64,000 bases of DNA, from contig NZ_WWCM01000014.1 of assembly GCF_009857915.1 (NCBI RefSeq), forward strand, positions 1 through 64,000. The letters are read 5' to 3'. Below, in pieces: positions 42,628-50,649 of this stretch. Source of the DNA: Duganella qianjiadongensis. Lineage in GTDB: Bacteria > Pseudomonadota > Gammaproteobacteria > Burkholderiales > Burkholderiaceae_D. The notes below the pieces were generated by a model. The model worked only from the letters and a program-made list of their open reading frames with translations, had not been told where the DNA came from and searched no databases. Each line of letters opens with the position of its first letter. Within the stretch, counting starts at the first letter, position 1. The position numbers and the translations under genes were made by a program.

Positions 42628-43275
42628 ATGGCCCGTCCTTCGCAAAATATCGACCAGACGCTGCTCGCCAGCGGGCGCATGCTGTATCCGCAACACGGCA
42701 TTGCAGGCCTGTCCGTGCGCCAGATCTGCGAACATGCAGGCGCCAATGCCGGCATGTTCCATTACCACTTCCAGAGCAAGAACAACTACGTGGCCGTGCT
42801 GCTGCAAGGTCTGTATGACGAAGTGTACGAACAGCTGGCGGCGCAGGCAGCGCAGCAGGGTTCCGCACTGGAGCGGCTGCGCGCCGCGCTCTGCCTGCTG
42901 GGCCGGCTGATACGCCAGCACGGCAGCTGGATAGGCCGGGTCTGGGCCGACGCGGGGCTGGGCGAGCAAGTGGCACGCCAGTTCCTGCAGCTCAACGCAC
43001 CGCGCCACATGGGCTTGATTATGGCCCTGCTGGAAGAAGCCGCACAGGCCGGCGATCTGGCGCCCTTGCCACCCATGCAGCGTCTGGGTTTTCTGATGGG
43101 CTCGGTGCTCACCCCCATGGTGCTGCTGCCCGCGGCCATGCAGTTCCAGCTCTTGCCCAGCCAGCTAGCCGCCAGTGTCGAGCCCGATGTGTTCAGCGAC
43201 GCGGCAATTGCCGACCGCGTCCATCGCGCCCTCAGTGCTCTGGCGCTACCTGCCAACCACTGCCTCACCCCATGA
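42628..43275 (+). CDS. TetR-family repressor of the ABC exporter operon
   Basis: 215 residues. The HTH is typical (QTLLASGRMLYPQHGIAGLS, then VRQICEHAGANAGMFHYHFQ, SKNNYVAVLLQGLYDEVYEQ). The C-terminal ligand domain is all helical, of the CerR/YbiH-like class, with LRAALCLLGRLIRQHGSWI. It is the first gene of an operon with an HlyD-like adaptor, an ABC ATPase and an ABC-2 permease, the standard set of E. coli ybiH/cecR-ybhG-ybhF-ybhS. A large palindrome precedes the start. The inducer is probably an exported drug or metabolite. Confidence 0.92.
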   Translation: MARPSQNIDQTLLASGRMLYPQHGIAGLSVRQICEHAGANAGMFHYHFQSKNNYVAVLLQGLYDEVYEQLAAQAAQQGSALERLRAALCLLGRLIRQHGSWIGRVWADAGLGEQVARQFLQLNAPRHMGLIMALLEEAAQAGDLAPLPPMQRLGFLMGSVLTPMVLLPAAMQFQLLPSQLAASVEPDVFSDAAIADRVHRALSALALPANHCLTP

Positions 43276-43283
43276 GATACGCC

Positions 43284-44264
43284 ATGAAATCACTGCACAC
43301 CACACTGGCCGCACTGCTGCTCGCCGCTCTTGCGAGCGGCTGCTCGCAGCAAGCCTCGCCTTACTGGTCGGGCTACGCCGAGGGCGAGTATGTCTATATC
43401 GCGTCGCCACTGGCCGGGCGAGTGGACACGGTGTCGGTACTGGCTGGCCAGAACGTGATTAAGGATGCCCCGCTGTTCAGCATCGACGCCGAAAGCGAGC
43501 AGATCGCCCAGCAGGAGGCTGCCGCCCGCCTCCATAGCGCACAGGCACAGGCCAGCAATCTGGATACGGGCAAACGGCACGACGAACTGGCCGTCACGCA
43601 GGCCCAGCTGGCGCAGGCCCGCGCCGCCGAAGTATTGGCCAGCAATGATCTGCAGCGCCAGCAGCAACTGGCAGCGCAAGGCTTCGTCTCCAAAGCGCGC
43701 GCGGAAGATGCGGCCACCACGCTGGCCCAGAGCCGCGCCCGCGTGGCGGAACTCGCCGCAGCCACGCAGGTGGCCAGACTGCCGGGGCGCCGGGAAGAAA
43801 GAACGGCCCAGCGCGCGGCAGCACTGGCCGCCGAGGAAGTGCTGAAACAGAGCCAGTGGCGCACGCGCCAGAAGCAGCAGAGCGCACCGCAGGCGGCGCA
43901 GGTGGCCGAGGTCTACTACCGCGTAGGCGAGTACGTGCAGCCCGGGCAGCCGGTGCTGTCGCTGCTGCCGCCAGCTAACATCAAGGCGCGCTTCTATGTG
44001 CCCGAGCAAGAAGTAGGCGCTTTGCACGCCGGCCAGCCCGTGACGCTGTCCTGTGATGGCTGCGGCGCGCCGATCGCGGCCCTGATCAGCCGCATCGCCA
44101 CCCAGCCCGAGTTCACCCCGCCAGTGATCTATTCCAACGGCCAGCGCAGCAAGCTGGTCTTCATGGTGGAAGCCCGGCCACAGCTGAAAGATGCCACCCG
44201 CCTCAAGCCGGGGCAACCGCTCGATGTGCGTCTGGCAGCAGCGCCTGCCGTTCAGGGCAACTAG
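43284..44264 (+). CDS. HlyD-type periplasmic adaptor lipoprotein of an ABC exporter (YbhG/YhiI-like)
   Basis: 326 residues from the ATG at 43284; an ATG four codons upstream overlaps the TetR gene end. The N-terminus MKSLHTTLAALLLAALASGC has a lipobox-like end. The biotinyl-lipoyl halves are EYVYIASPLAGRVDTVSVLA and YYRVGEYVQPGQPVLSLLPP, separated by a long coiled-coil hairpin rich in Ala, Gln and Arg (HDELAVTQAQLAQARAAEVL, RVAELAAATQVARLPGRREE). It links the inner-membrane ABC pump to an outer-membrane channel of the TolC type, which is not encoded here. One base separates it from the ATPase start. Confidence 0.9.
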   Translation: MKSLHTTLAALLLAALASGCSQQASPYWSGYAEGEYVYIASPLAGRVDTVSVLAGQNVIKDAPLFSIDAESEQIAQQEAAARLHSAQAQASNLDTGKRHDELAVTQAQLAQARAAEVLASNDLQRQQQLAAQGFVSKARAEDAATTLAQSRARVAELAAATQVARLPGRREERTAQRAAALAAEEVLKQSQWRTRQKQQSAPQAAQVAEVYYRVGEYVQPGQPVLSLLPPANIKARFYVPEQEVGALHAGQPVTLSCDGCGAPIAALISRIATQPEFTPPVIYSNGQRSKLVFMVEARPQLKDATRLKPGQPLDVRLAAAPAVQGN

Positions 44265-44265
44265 C

Positions 44266-45018
44266 ATGACTACGCCTACGCACTTGCCGCTCGCCATCGA
44301 TGTGCACGGACTGACCAAGCGCTATGGGGGCCGCACGGTGGTCAACGCTATTTCGCTACAGGTCGAAACGGGACGCATCGTCGGTTTTCTCGGCCCCAAC
44401 GGTAGCGGCAAAACCACCACCATCCGCATGATCTGCGGCCTGCTCACGCCGGACGCGGGACAAGGCAGCTGCCTCGGTCTGGACATCATGGCCGACGCCA
44501 TCGCCATCAAACGCGAAGTGGGCTATATGACCCAGAAATTCGGCCTGTATGACGATCTGTCGATCCGCGAAAACCTCGATTTTGTGGCCCGCCTGTTCGA
44601 GCTGCCCCAGCGCAGGCAGACCGTCGATGACGCCCTGCAGCGGCTGGGTCTTACGGCGCGGCAGGATCAGCTGGCAGGCTCGCTATCAGGTGGCTGGAAA
44701 CAGCGTCTGGCACTGGCGGCATGCCTGATCCACCAGCCGCGCCTGCTGCTGCTCGATGAACCCACCGCCGGTGTCGATCCCAAGGCGCGGCGCGATTTCT
44801 GGGACCAGATCCATCAGCTGGCCCAGCAGGGCATTACGGTGCTGGTGTCCACCCACTACATGGACGAAGCGGAGCGCTGCGACAGTCTGGTGTATATCGC
44901 CTACGGCAAGATACTGGCGCAAGGCACTGCGGCAGCGATCGTTGCCGAGGCGGGTGCACATAATCTGGAAGATGCTTTCGTCAGGCTGGTAGCTCAGGCA
45001 CAGGATAACTTCGCATGA
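44266..45018 (+). CDS. ABC exporter ATP-binding protein (YbhF-like)
   Basis: 250 residues from the ATG at 44266. It has Walker A VGFLGPNGSGKTTTIRMICG, the Q-loop in MTQKFGLYDDLSIRENL, the signature LSGGWKQRLALAACL, Walker B RLLLLDEPTAGVD and the switch His in VLVSTHYMDEAERCD. The NatA/CcmA-like ATPase is a single-domain type, unlike E. coli YbhF which has two ATPase halves. It overlaps the permease start by four bases. Confidence 0.95.
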   Translation: MTTPTHLPLAIDVHGLTKRYGGRTVVNAISLQVETGRIVGFLGPNGSGKTTTIRMICGLLTPDAGQGSCLGLDIMADAIAIKREVGYMTQKFGLYDDLSIRENLDFVARLFELPQRRQTVDDALQRLGLTARQDQLAGSLSGGWKQRLALAACLIHQPRLLLLDEPTAGVDPKARRDFWDQIHQLAQQGITVLVSTHYMDEAERCDSLVYIAYGKILAQGTAAAIVAEAGAHNLEDAFVRLVAQAQDNFA

Positions 45019-46163
45019 ATCACAGCCGACACACCCGCTTCAGCTGGGCCCGCATGGTTGCCGTGTTCATCAAGGAATTCCAGCAGATGATGCGCGACCG
45101 CCTCACTTTCGGCATGGCAGTGGGCGTGCCCATCCTGCAGCTGATCCTTTTCGGCTATGCCATCAACACCGATCCCAAAGGACTGCCGACCGCCATCGTC
45201 AGCACCGACAGCGGCGCTATGTCACGCAGCGTGCTGGCCGCCATCCAGAACACCGGCTACTTCCGCATCGAGCGCGTGCTCACCAGCGAGCACGAAGCAG
45301 AAACCCTGATAGAAACGGGCGCCGTTCAATTCGTAGTGATCATCCCCAGCGACTTTAGCCGCCGTCTGGTGCGCGGTGAAAAGCCGGCCTTGCTGGTTTC
45401 GGCCGATGCCACCGATCCCAGTGCTTCGGGCAATGCCGTGGCTGCGCTCACCGCCCTCGTACCGCAGGCGCTCAGCCATGATCTGACTGGCCCGTTAAGC
45501 AGCCTGAACAGCACCGCACCCGCCTTCGAAGTACGCATCCACCGGCGCTACAATCCGGAAGGCCTGTCGCGCTACAACATTGTGCCGGGTCTGGTCGGCA
45601 CTATCCTGACCATGACCATGGTAATGCTGACTTCGCTTGCCATGACGCGCGAACGCGAGCGGGGCACGATGGAAAATCTGCTGGCCACGCCGGTGCGCCC
45701 TAGCGAAGTCATGGTCGGCAAAATACTGCCTTACGTGGTGATGGGCTATGTGCAGCTGGCGGTGATACTGGGCGCGGCGTTTGTGCTGTTCGAAGTGCCG
45801 ATGCAAGGCAGTCCGGCTTTGCTGCTGGCAATGATAGGCGTGTTCATCGTGGCCAATCTGGGCGTCGGCTTCACCTTCTCGACCATCGCCAAAAATCAGC
45901 TGCAGGCCATGCAGATGACCTTCTTTTTCTTCCTGCCCTCGATGCTGCTTTCGGGCTTTATGTTCCCCTTCCGCGGCATGCCGGTGTGGGCCCAGCATGT
46001 GGGCGAAATCCTGCCGCTGACGCACTTCCTACGCATCGTGCGCGGCATTCTGCTCAAAGGAAATTCGTTTGAGCAGCTGTGGCCCGAGCTGTGGCCCATG
46101 TGCTTGTTCCTTTTGGCGGCAAGCAGCGTTGCCATGCTGCGCTACCGTAAAACGCTGGACTAA
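45015..46163 (+). CDS. ABC-2 type permease (YbhS/YhhJ-like)
   Basis: 382 residues. One N-terminal helix (LTFGMAVGVPILQLILFGYA), a large periplasmic domain (residues 45-170) and five helices toward the C-terminus (GLVGTILTMTMVMLTSLAMT, YVVMGYVQLAVILGAAFVLF, ALLLAMIGVFIVANLGVGFT, MTFFFFLPSMLLSGFMFPF, final LLAASSVAMLRYRKTLD). The elbow RERERGTMENLLATPVRPSE is diagnostic of ABC-2 drug/polysaccharide permeases. The start overlaps the ATPase stop (ATGA). There is one permease gene only, so it should act as a homodimer, unlike the ybhS-ybhR pair. Confidence 0.93.
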   Translation: MNHSRHTRFSWARMVAVFIKEFQQMMRDRLTFGMAVGVPILQLILFGYAINTDPKGLPTAIVSTDSGAMSRSVLAAIQNTGYFRIERVLTSEHEAETLIETGAVQFVVIIPSDFSRRLVRGEKPALLVSADATDPSASGNAVAALTALVPQALSHDLTGPLSSLNSTAPAFEVRIHRRYNPEGLSRYNIVPGLVGTILTMTMVMLTSLAMTRERERGTMENLLATPVRPSEVMVGKILPYVVMGYVQLAVILGAAFVLFEVPMQGSPALLLAMIGVFIVANLGVGFTFSTIAKNQLQAMQMTFFFFLPSMLLSGFMFPFRGMPVWAQHVGEILPLTHFLRIVRGILLKGNSFEQLWPELWPMCLFLLAASSVAMLRYRKTLD

Positions 46164-46647
46164 GGACAATTCCTCGTCGGACCGGACCACTGGCACTGCA
46201 AGGTGATCACCAGCTTCAATCCACCGTCTTCCAGCCACTGGCCTATCGATTCAGTCACTACATTTAAACGCTATATCGAAATTACCTTGCGCACCTAGAA
46301 TCTCTAAGCTTGCGCCAGCACAAGCTGCTCAGTCTGCGAAATACCCAAAATGCCCTCTGGCCTTACTTTTAACGGCGGAAGGAGTGAGCAGATGATGCGT
46401 TCTAGTGTCCCCATCTATGCGTCTAGCGTCTGGGACCGGATGATCGCTCCGCCCAACGCGGCAGCAAGCCCGCTTGTCGTCACGCAGCAGACATTAGACC
46501 AGCTCATCCATGACCTCCCTGATCGCGACTCGCCCGCGCCGAGTTGGCTGGGCGTTCCTTGCTTTCTTGCTCGCACTCGGCGCCATGATCCTGCTCAAAT
46601 GGCAGACCGAAGCGGAGTCCACTCACATTCTGACTGGAGGAGAATTG
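46164..46647 (+). other. Gap with decayed coding fragments ahead of the Tla3-like gene
   Basis: In the frame of the permease but after its stop, 45 codons (46164-46298) read DHWHCKVITSFNPPSSSHWP and end at a TAG, with no start codon; this looks like the end of a lost gene. Further on, ATGATGCG at 46392 has GGAAGGAG ahead of it and opens a frame starting MMRSSVPIYASSVWDRMIAP, while an overlapping frame from ATG 46510 reads a membrane-helix-like GWAFLAFLLALGAMILLKWQ. Together they look like the N-terminal remains of a related gene with a frameshift. No complete gene is visible in this stretch. Confidence 0.35.
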
Positions 46648-47988
46648 ATGCGAAGCTTCCTAGCCTTGCCCGCGCTCGCCGCGAGCATAACTCTCATCTT
46701 GCTGAGCGCCTGTGCCCAGCCGCACTCGCCGGCGCTCGCTCCCGCGACAACCGAGATTTTGCCCTCACCTGCTCAACCATTCATGGCACAGGTGGTCGGG
46801 GTGCAATGGCTCAATCCTTTGCAACGACGCGACTATCCAACCGAATGGCAATTGCTATGGACGCTGGGTCTGGTCAAGCCCAACAGGGATGATGACATGG
46901 TGAGAACCCAGCCGCAAAGGTTCTCCACGCTGCAGGCAGTAGCACCTATCGCGGCAGGGGGCAATGGGAGTGAAACGTTCGACGGCTATCATGAAAAATA
47001 TATCACCGAGCTGCTCTATAATTTCCACGATGTTTACTTCTCTAGCTCTCGCTACTTCTATAACGCCCACTCGCTTGAGGACAAGACAACCTGGCGTGAA
47101 CTGGCGGGCATACATGTCGAATATGCACTGCCGGATGGCAAGCTAGACCCGGTTGAAGCGACAAACTACACGCGCGACAGAATTACTCGGTGTTTCGACA
47201 TCGGAAATGTTCATTTCCCCAACGCCTGGACCCGCAATACGCCTCCTGACGTCAGGGTAACGATGGGCGGACCGAATGCCGGCTTCACTTCGCTGTCCTC
47301 TGCACTCGACTACCTGCAGACCCATCCGAACGAAACGGTCTGGGTTATGAACTGGGATGCCCCTTCCTTCCCGCCTAAGGACGAGCAGATCAACGAAAAC
47401 ATGGTGCTGCTCGTACTGGCCGGCCCCAACTACAAAACCGAACGCGACGCGCTGGCCTGGATCGGCTATCCGTCCAGTGTTGCCAGTGCGGACTTCGCGC
47501 ATCAAGAAGGCCAGCCGGCACCCATCATGCAGGCGTGGCAAGCGACGCTGAAAGCCGCCACGCACAACGCTGGCAAGCAAAACCTCGACATCGGCTACGT
47601 GATCCACGACGCCAACAAGGGGCACGCCGATTCATCGGATCGCATCGCCAATCTGGCCCATCTCCTGGCGCTGGAAGTGCCCGAACTCGACTTCATGCAG
47701 CAGACCTTCAATACACCGGCCCTGCTGGGCGAGATGGGCGCTGGCAGCGCACTGACCAACGTCGCGCTGGGCATAGCCTACGCTAACCATTTCGGCCGCA
47801 ACGTACTGATCGCCGGGACGACCGATCCTGCCCGCCCCACGGCCGTGCTGGTGGCGCCGCCGGCCAAGGTTCGTCCGATCGATCCCAATGAGCCCTGGTT
47901 CCGCGCACGCGGCGAGAACAACGCCTATCTGATGTGGTGGGGCATCCGTCACGACGCGCAACCACACTCCCAGGGCTATTCCAAATAG
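46648..47988 (+). CDS. Tla3-like (DUF2875) type VI effector-loading adaptor
   Basis: 446 residues from ATG 46648, chosen for GGAGGAG eight bases ahead and an export signal LAASITLILLSACAQP ending in a lipobox-like Cys. A longer reading starts at 46510. The body matches the DUF2875 family, known from Pseudomonas Tla3, an adaptor that loads the Tle3 phospholipase onto the VgrG spike. Typical segments are VVGVQWLNPLQRRDYPTEWQ, TFDGYHEKYITELLYNFHDV, YFSSSRYFYNAHSLEDKTTW, VRVTMGGPNAGFTSLSSALD and ENMVLLVLAGPNYKTERDAL. A PAAR gene follows after 30 bases, while the expected Tle3 lipase and Tli3 immunity genes are absent. The family match is from memory of its conserved segments. Confidence 0.75.
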   Translation: MRSFLALPALAASITLILLSACAQPHSPALAPATTEILPSPAQPFMAQVVGVQWLNPLQRRDYPTEWQLLWTLGLVKPNRDDDMVRTQPQRFSTLQAVAPIAAGGNGSETFDGYHEKYITELLYNFHDVYFSSSRYFYNAHSLEDKTTWRELAGIHVEYALPDGKLDPVEATNYTRDRITRCFDIGNVHFPNAWTRNTPPDVRVTMGGPNAGFTSLSSALDYLQTHPNETVWVMNWDAPSFPPKDEQINENMVLLVLAGPNYKTERDALAWIGYPSSVASADFAHQEGQPAPIMQAWQATLKAATHNAGKQNLDIGYVIHDANKGHADSSDRIANLAHLLALEVPELDFMQQTFNTPALLGEMGAGSALTNVALGIAYANHFGRNVLIAGTTDPARPTAVLVAPPAKVRPIDPNEPWFRARGENNAYLMWWGIRHDAQPHSQGYSK

Positions 47989-48018
47989 ACGCTGGATCAC
48001 TTCAAGAGGAGAACGACG

Positions 48019-48282
48019 ATGCGCGGCGTTATACGTTTAAATGATCCCACCAGCCACGGTGGAAAGGTAAGCTCGGCGGCACCGAAGAGCAGCGTTATGG
48101 GCGTTGCCGTCGCCCGCAAAGGCGATCTTTGCACGTGCCCCTTACCCGGCCACGGTGTCTGCGCGATTGCCGAGGGCGACCCAGAGGTATTGATCGACGG
48201 TGTCCCGGTGGCGTTCGAGGGCCACAAAACGCGCTGCGGAGCGGTGCTGATATCGACCATGCCAACCAGTGGTCGTGTATAG
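48019..48282 (+). CDS. Minimal PAAR protein
   Basis: 87 residues with AGAGGAG seven bases before the start. It is a single PAAR domain without extension: MRGVIRLNDPTSHGGKVSSA, then VARKGDLCTCPLPGHGVCAI, EGDPEVLIDGVPVAFEGHKT and RCGAVLIST. His13, Cys39, Cys41 or His45, and Cys75 can supply the metal site at the needle tip. PAAR proteins sharpen the VgrG spike and carry effectors; here the partner would be whatever the Tla3-like adaptor loads. It is the second PAAR locus in the window and differs from the PAAR-TTR protein at 25224-25757. Confidence 0.92.
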   Translation: MRGVIRLNDPTSHGGKVSSAAPKSSVMGVAVARKGDLCTCPLPGHGVCAIAEGDPEVLIDGVPVAFEGHKTRCGAVLISTMPTSGRV

Positions 48283-48354
48283 ATACATCCTGTACATTCA
48301 ACAGATCGTTACTCTCGGTCTATAATGGTCCGATTGCCACCTCGTACTCCGCTC

Positions 48355-49086
48355 ATGCACCGTCGCATTCCGTCACTGCTGCTGGCCCTGTCCGCTGCCC
48401 TGCCCTTGCAGGCCGTGCAGGCTGCGCCCGGCGAGCTGGTGATGCTGGCGCCACTTGAGCAGACCATGCCGGTGGTGCGCTTCCAGAACGGTGTACTGGT
48501 GGGCGGCATCGTCAAGGATCTTGGCGATGCGCTGGCGCAGCGGCTGGGCCGGCGCGCCGTCTACCTCAGCGTAGATGTGTATGGCGTTACGCCGGCACTC
48601 ACCAGCGGCAAGGCCGACGCCATGTGCTATGTCTCGCCCAGCTGGATCGATGGCGACTACGACTGGAGCGTACCGCTGCTGCCCGACGCCGAAATGGTAG
48701 TGGCGCAAGCCGATGCGCCCCATCTGAATTCACTCAAAGACCTGCGCGACAAGCCTACCGGCACGGTGGCAGGGTTCCGCTATCCGCGTATCGAGCAGGT
48801 GCTGGGCCGCCGCTTTGCCCGCGTCGATGCCCCCAGCATGAACAGCAATCTGCAGAACATGCTGGCAGCAAAGACGCCCTACACCATGGCCAGCGAAAAC
48901 ATCCTCAACTACATGCAGCGCATGCATCCGCAACTCAAGCTGCGCGCCGAGCTGATTTTCTTCTCCTACAAAGCCCAGTGCGCGTTCTCGCGCAAGGCCT
49001 CGCTACCCTTCGCCGAGGCCAGCCACGCCATCGATGGCCTGCTGCATGATGGCGTGGTGGACCAGATCATGGCGCGTTACCGCTAA
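48355..49086 (+). CDS. Periplasmic solute-binding protein, SBP family 3-like
   Basis: 243 residues from the ATG at 48355 (an upstream ATG at 48325 lies before the signal peptide). Signal peptide SLLLALSAALPLQAVQA. The fold is recognisable as a bacterial extracellular solute-binding protein, class 3: VGGIVKDLGDALAQRLGRRA, then YGVTPALTSGKADAMCYVSP, WIDGDYDWSVPLLPDAEMVV, HLNSLKDLRDKPTGTVAG and a C-terminal DGLLHDGVVDQIMARY. The ligand is likely an amino acid or similar small solute. No permease or ATPase is nearby, so it is an orphan binding protein, a common state in Burkholderiales. Confidence 0.85.
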   Translation: MHRRIPSLLLALSAALPLQAVQAAPGELVMLAPLEQTMPVVRFQNGVLVGGIVKDLGDALAQRLGRRAVYLSVDVYGVTPALTSGKADAMCYVSPSWIDGDYDWSVPLLPDAEMVVAQADAPHLNSLKDLRDKPTGTVAGFRYPRIEQVLGRRFARVDAPSMNSNLQNMLAAKTPYTMASENILNYMQRMHPQLKLRAELIFFSYKAQCAFSRKASLPFAEASHAIDGLLHDGVVDQIMARYR

Positions 49087-49244
49087 CATCGGCACAGGGC
49101 GCTGACGCCGCACCTGACGCACATGGCGCCACACCAGGCCCAAATGGCTACCCCCTCGGCCACCCACCCTTAAAAACGCCACTGACAGCCTTAAAACAGG
49201 CAGGTGAGGCTAAATTTGCACAGCCTGAAAAAAGAGTTTGTCTT

Positions 49245-49258
49245 TTGACTTGGATCAA
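49245..49258 (+). promoter_or_regulatory. FNR/ANR-like site ahead of ompW
   Basis: TTGACTTGGATCAA is one base off the FNR/ANR consensus TTGAT-N4-ATCAA. It lies 67-80 bases before the ompW start at 49325. In E. coli ompW is known to respond to FNR and oxygen, so a conserved oxygen control is plausible. The rest of the 238-bp gap after 49087 shows nothing else clear. Confidence 0.5.
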
Positions 49259-49324
49259 AGTTTTTTGTGCTTCGCATCAATACACTTCTATCCGTTACTT
49301 AACGACGACAAAAGAGGAAGTAAA

Positions 49325-49939
49325 ATGAACAAGTCTTTAGCAGCAGCAGTGTTGGCAACCCTGAGCCTGGCAGCATCGACCGCCGCAATGGCACAAGAAA
49401 CCCCATGGCTGGTGCGCGTTCGCGCAGTGCACATCGACCCAGCTGACAAGTCGGACCCAGTTGGCGGCGCCGGTGCATCGGACCGTCTGACCGTTAGCAG
49501 CAAAACCATTCCAGAATTCGACGTATCGTATTTCTTCACGCCGAACCTGGCTGCTGAACTGATCCTGACCTACCCACAGAAACACGACGTGTTCCTGGAC
49601 GGCGGCAAAATCGGTACCTTCAAGCACCTGCCACCAACCCTGCTGGCTCAGTACCACTTCGTGCTGGATGCTCCTATCAAGCCATACATCGGCGCTGGTG
49701 TGAACTACACCACCATGTCGAAAGTGGACCTGCTGGCTGGTAAAGCCGGTCTGGAACACGACAGCTTCGGCTTCGCTCTGCAAGCTGGTGTGGACTACGC
49801 CATCGACAAAAAATGGTCGCTGAACGTAGACGTGAAAAAAGTACAGATCCGTAGCGATGTATTCATCGGCGGCGCCAAAGCTAGTGCAGTGAAAGTAGAC
49901 CCACTGCTGGTTGGCGTAGGCGTAGGCTACCGCTTCTAA
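49325..49939 (+). CDS. ompW: OmpW-family outer-membrane porin
   Basis: 204 residues from the ATG at 49325, with AGAGGAAG just before it. Signal peptide MNKSLAAAVLATLSLAASTA, cleavage near AMAQ. The eight-stranded barrel signature is present: TPWLVRVRAVHIDPADKSDP, VSYFFTPNLAAELILTYPQK, HLPPTLLAQYHFVLDAPIKP, YIGAGVNYTTM, with the final aromatic residue in VGVGVGYRF. OmpW proteins form narrow hydrophobic channels and are often induced by oxygen or osmotic change. Codons are strongly biased toward common ones (repeated GGC, CTG, AAA), which suggests high expression. It is monocistronic, with a strong terminator behind it. Confidence 0.95.
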   Translation: MNKSLAAAVLATLSLAASTAAMAQETPWLVRVRAVHIDPADKSDPVGGAGASDRLTVSSKTIPEFDVSYFFTPNLAAELILTYPQKHDVFLDGGKIGTFKHLPPTLLAQYHFVLDAPIKPYIGAGVNYTTMSKVDLLAGKAGLEHDSFGFALQAGVDYAIDKKWSLNVDVKKVQIRSDVFIGGAKASAVKVDPLLVGVGVGYRF

Positions 49940-50011
49940 GCAAGTCTGCTGGCAATGATCTGTCCTCATGCGGGGGCAGATTGCTGCGATGCACACTGCC
50001 AGTCTGATCTG

Positions 50012-50033
50012 ATGCCCGTGCTTGCACGGGCAT
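50012..50033. terminator. Intrinsic terminator behind ompW
   Basis: A 10-bp perfect stem, ATGCCCGTGC (50012-50021) with GCACGGGCAT (50024-50033), with a TT loop followed by tgttgtttta. The stem is GC-rich and lies 73 bases after the ompW stop. Confidence 0.8.
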
Positions 50034-50110
50034 TGTTGTTTTATAGAGCACGGCTGCAAGATCGCTATAATGTGGCTACATTAAGCGTAACCTGAACGGA
50101 AACCCGCCCC

Positions 50111-50551
50111 ATGCGCAAGTTGCTGATTATTCTGACCTCTCTGCTGCTCACCGCCTGCGTCGACGATAGTGCCTCCTACCATGTGGATGGCGAGAACGGC
50201 AGCCACGTGCTGACGCTGCATCGCGTGCAGAAGCATTTCTGGAGCAAGGATAGCGACGTCGAGCTGATCATCCAGCGCCTGCCCGACTGCCTGCGCCGCA
50301 TACCGCTCACCGATATGCCGGCCGATGATGTGGAAGTGGAACTGCTGTCCGGCGGCGACAATGTCTGGACCCTGCGCGCCGGCGAAGAAGCATGGCAGGT
50401 AGAATCGCAGACCTGCAGCCAGTATCCTGACGTCAAAGGCGACGGCGGCGAACTGATAGGCGTGTTCCGCGTCGACGAGAAAAAACTGGTGTTCGAAGCC
50501 GCCGTGCTGGAAACCGTGCCAGACACTGCAGCGGCACCGGCAGGCAAATAA
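50111..50551 (+). CDS. Small hypothetical lipoprotein
   Basis: 146 residues with a lipoprotein signal (MRKLLIILTSLLLTACVDDS). The mature part is acidic and predicted to be mainly beta (YHVDGENGSHVLTLHRVQKH, then VEVELLSGGDNVWTLRAGEE), with two Cys (RLPDCLRRIPL and ESQTCSQYP) that could form a disulfide. I do not recognise a family. It stands alone between ompW and the converging thioredoxin-like gene. Confidence 0.75.
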   Translation: MRKLLIILTSLLLTACVDDSASYHVDGENGSHVLTLHRVQKHFWSKDSDVELIIQRLPDCLRRIPLTDMPADDVEVELLSGGDNVWTLRAGEEAWQVESQTCSQYPDVKGDGGELIGVFRVDEKKLVFEAAVLETVPDTAAAPAGK

Positions 50552-50649
50552 ACGCCCGCTACTCATAGGCGCTAAACGGCACTAGACGACACTGGGCCGC
50601 GCACATTTGCACCAGGCCGCCCGTCCCGCTGGCACGGGCCTAACCCTAA

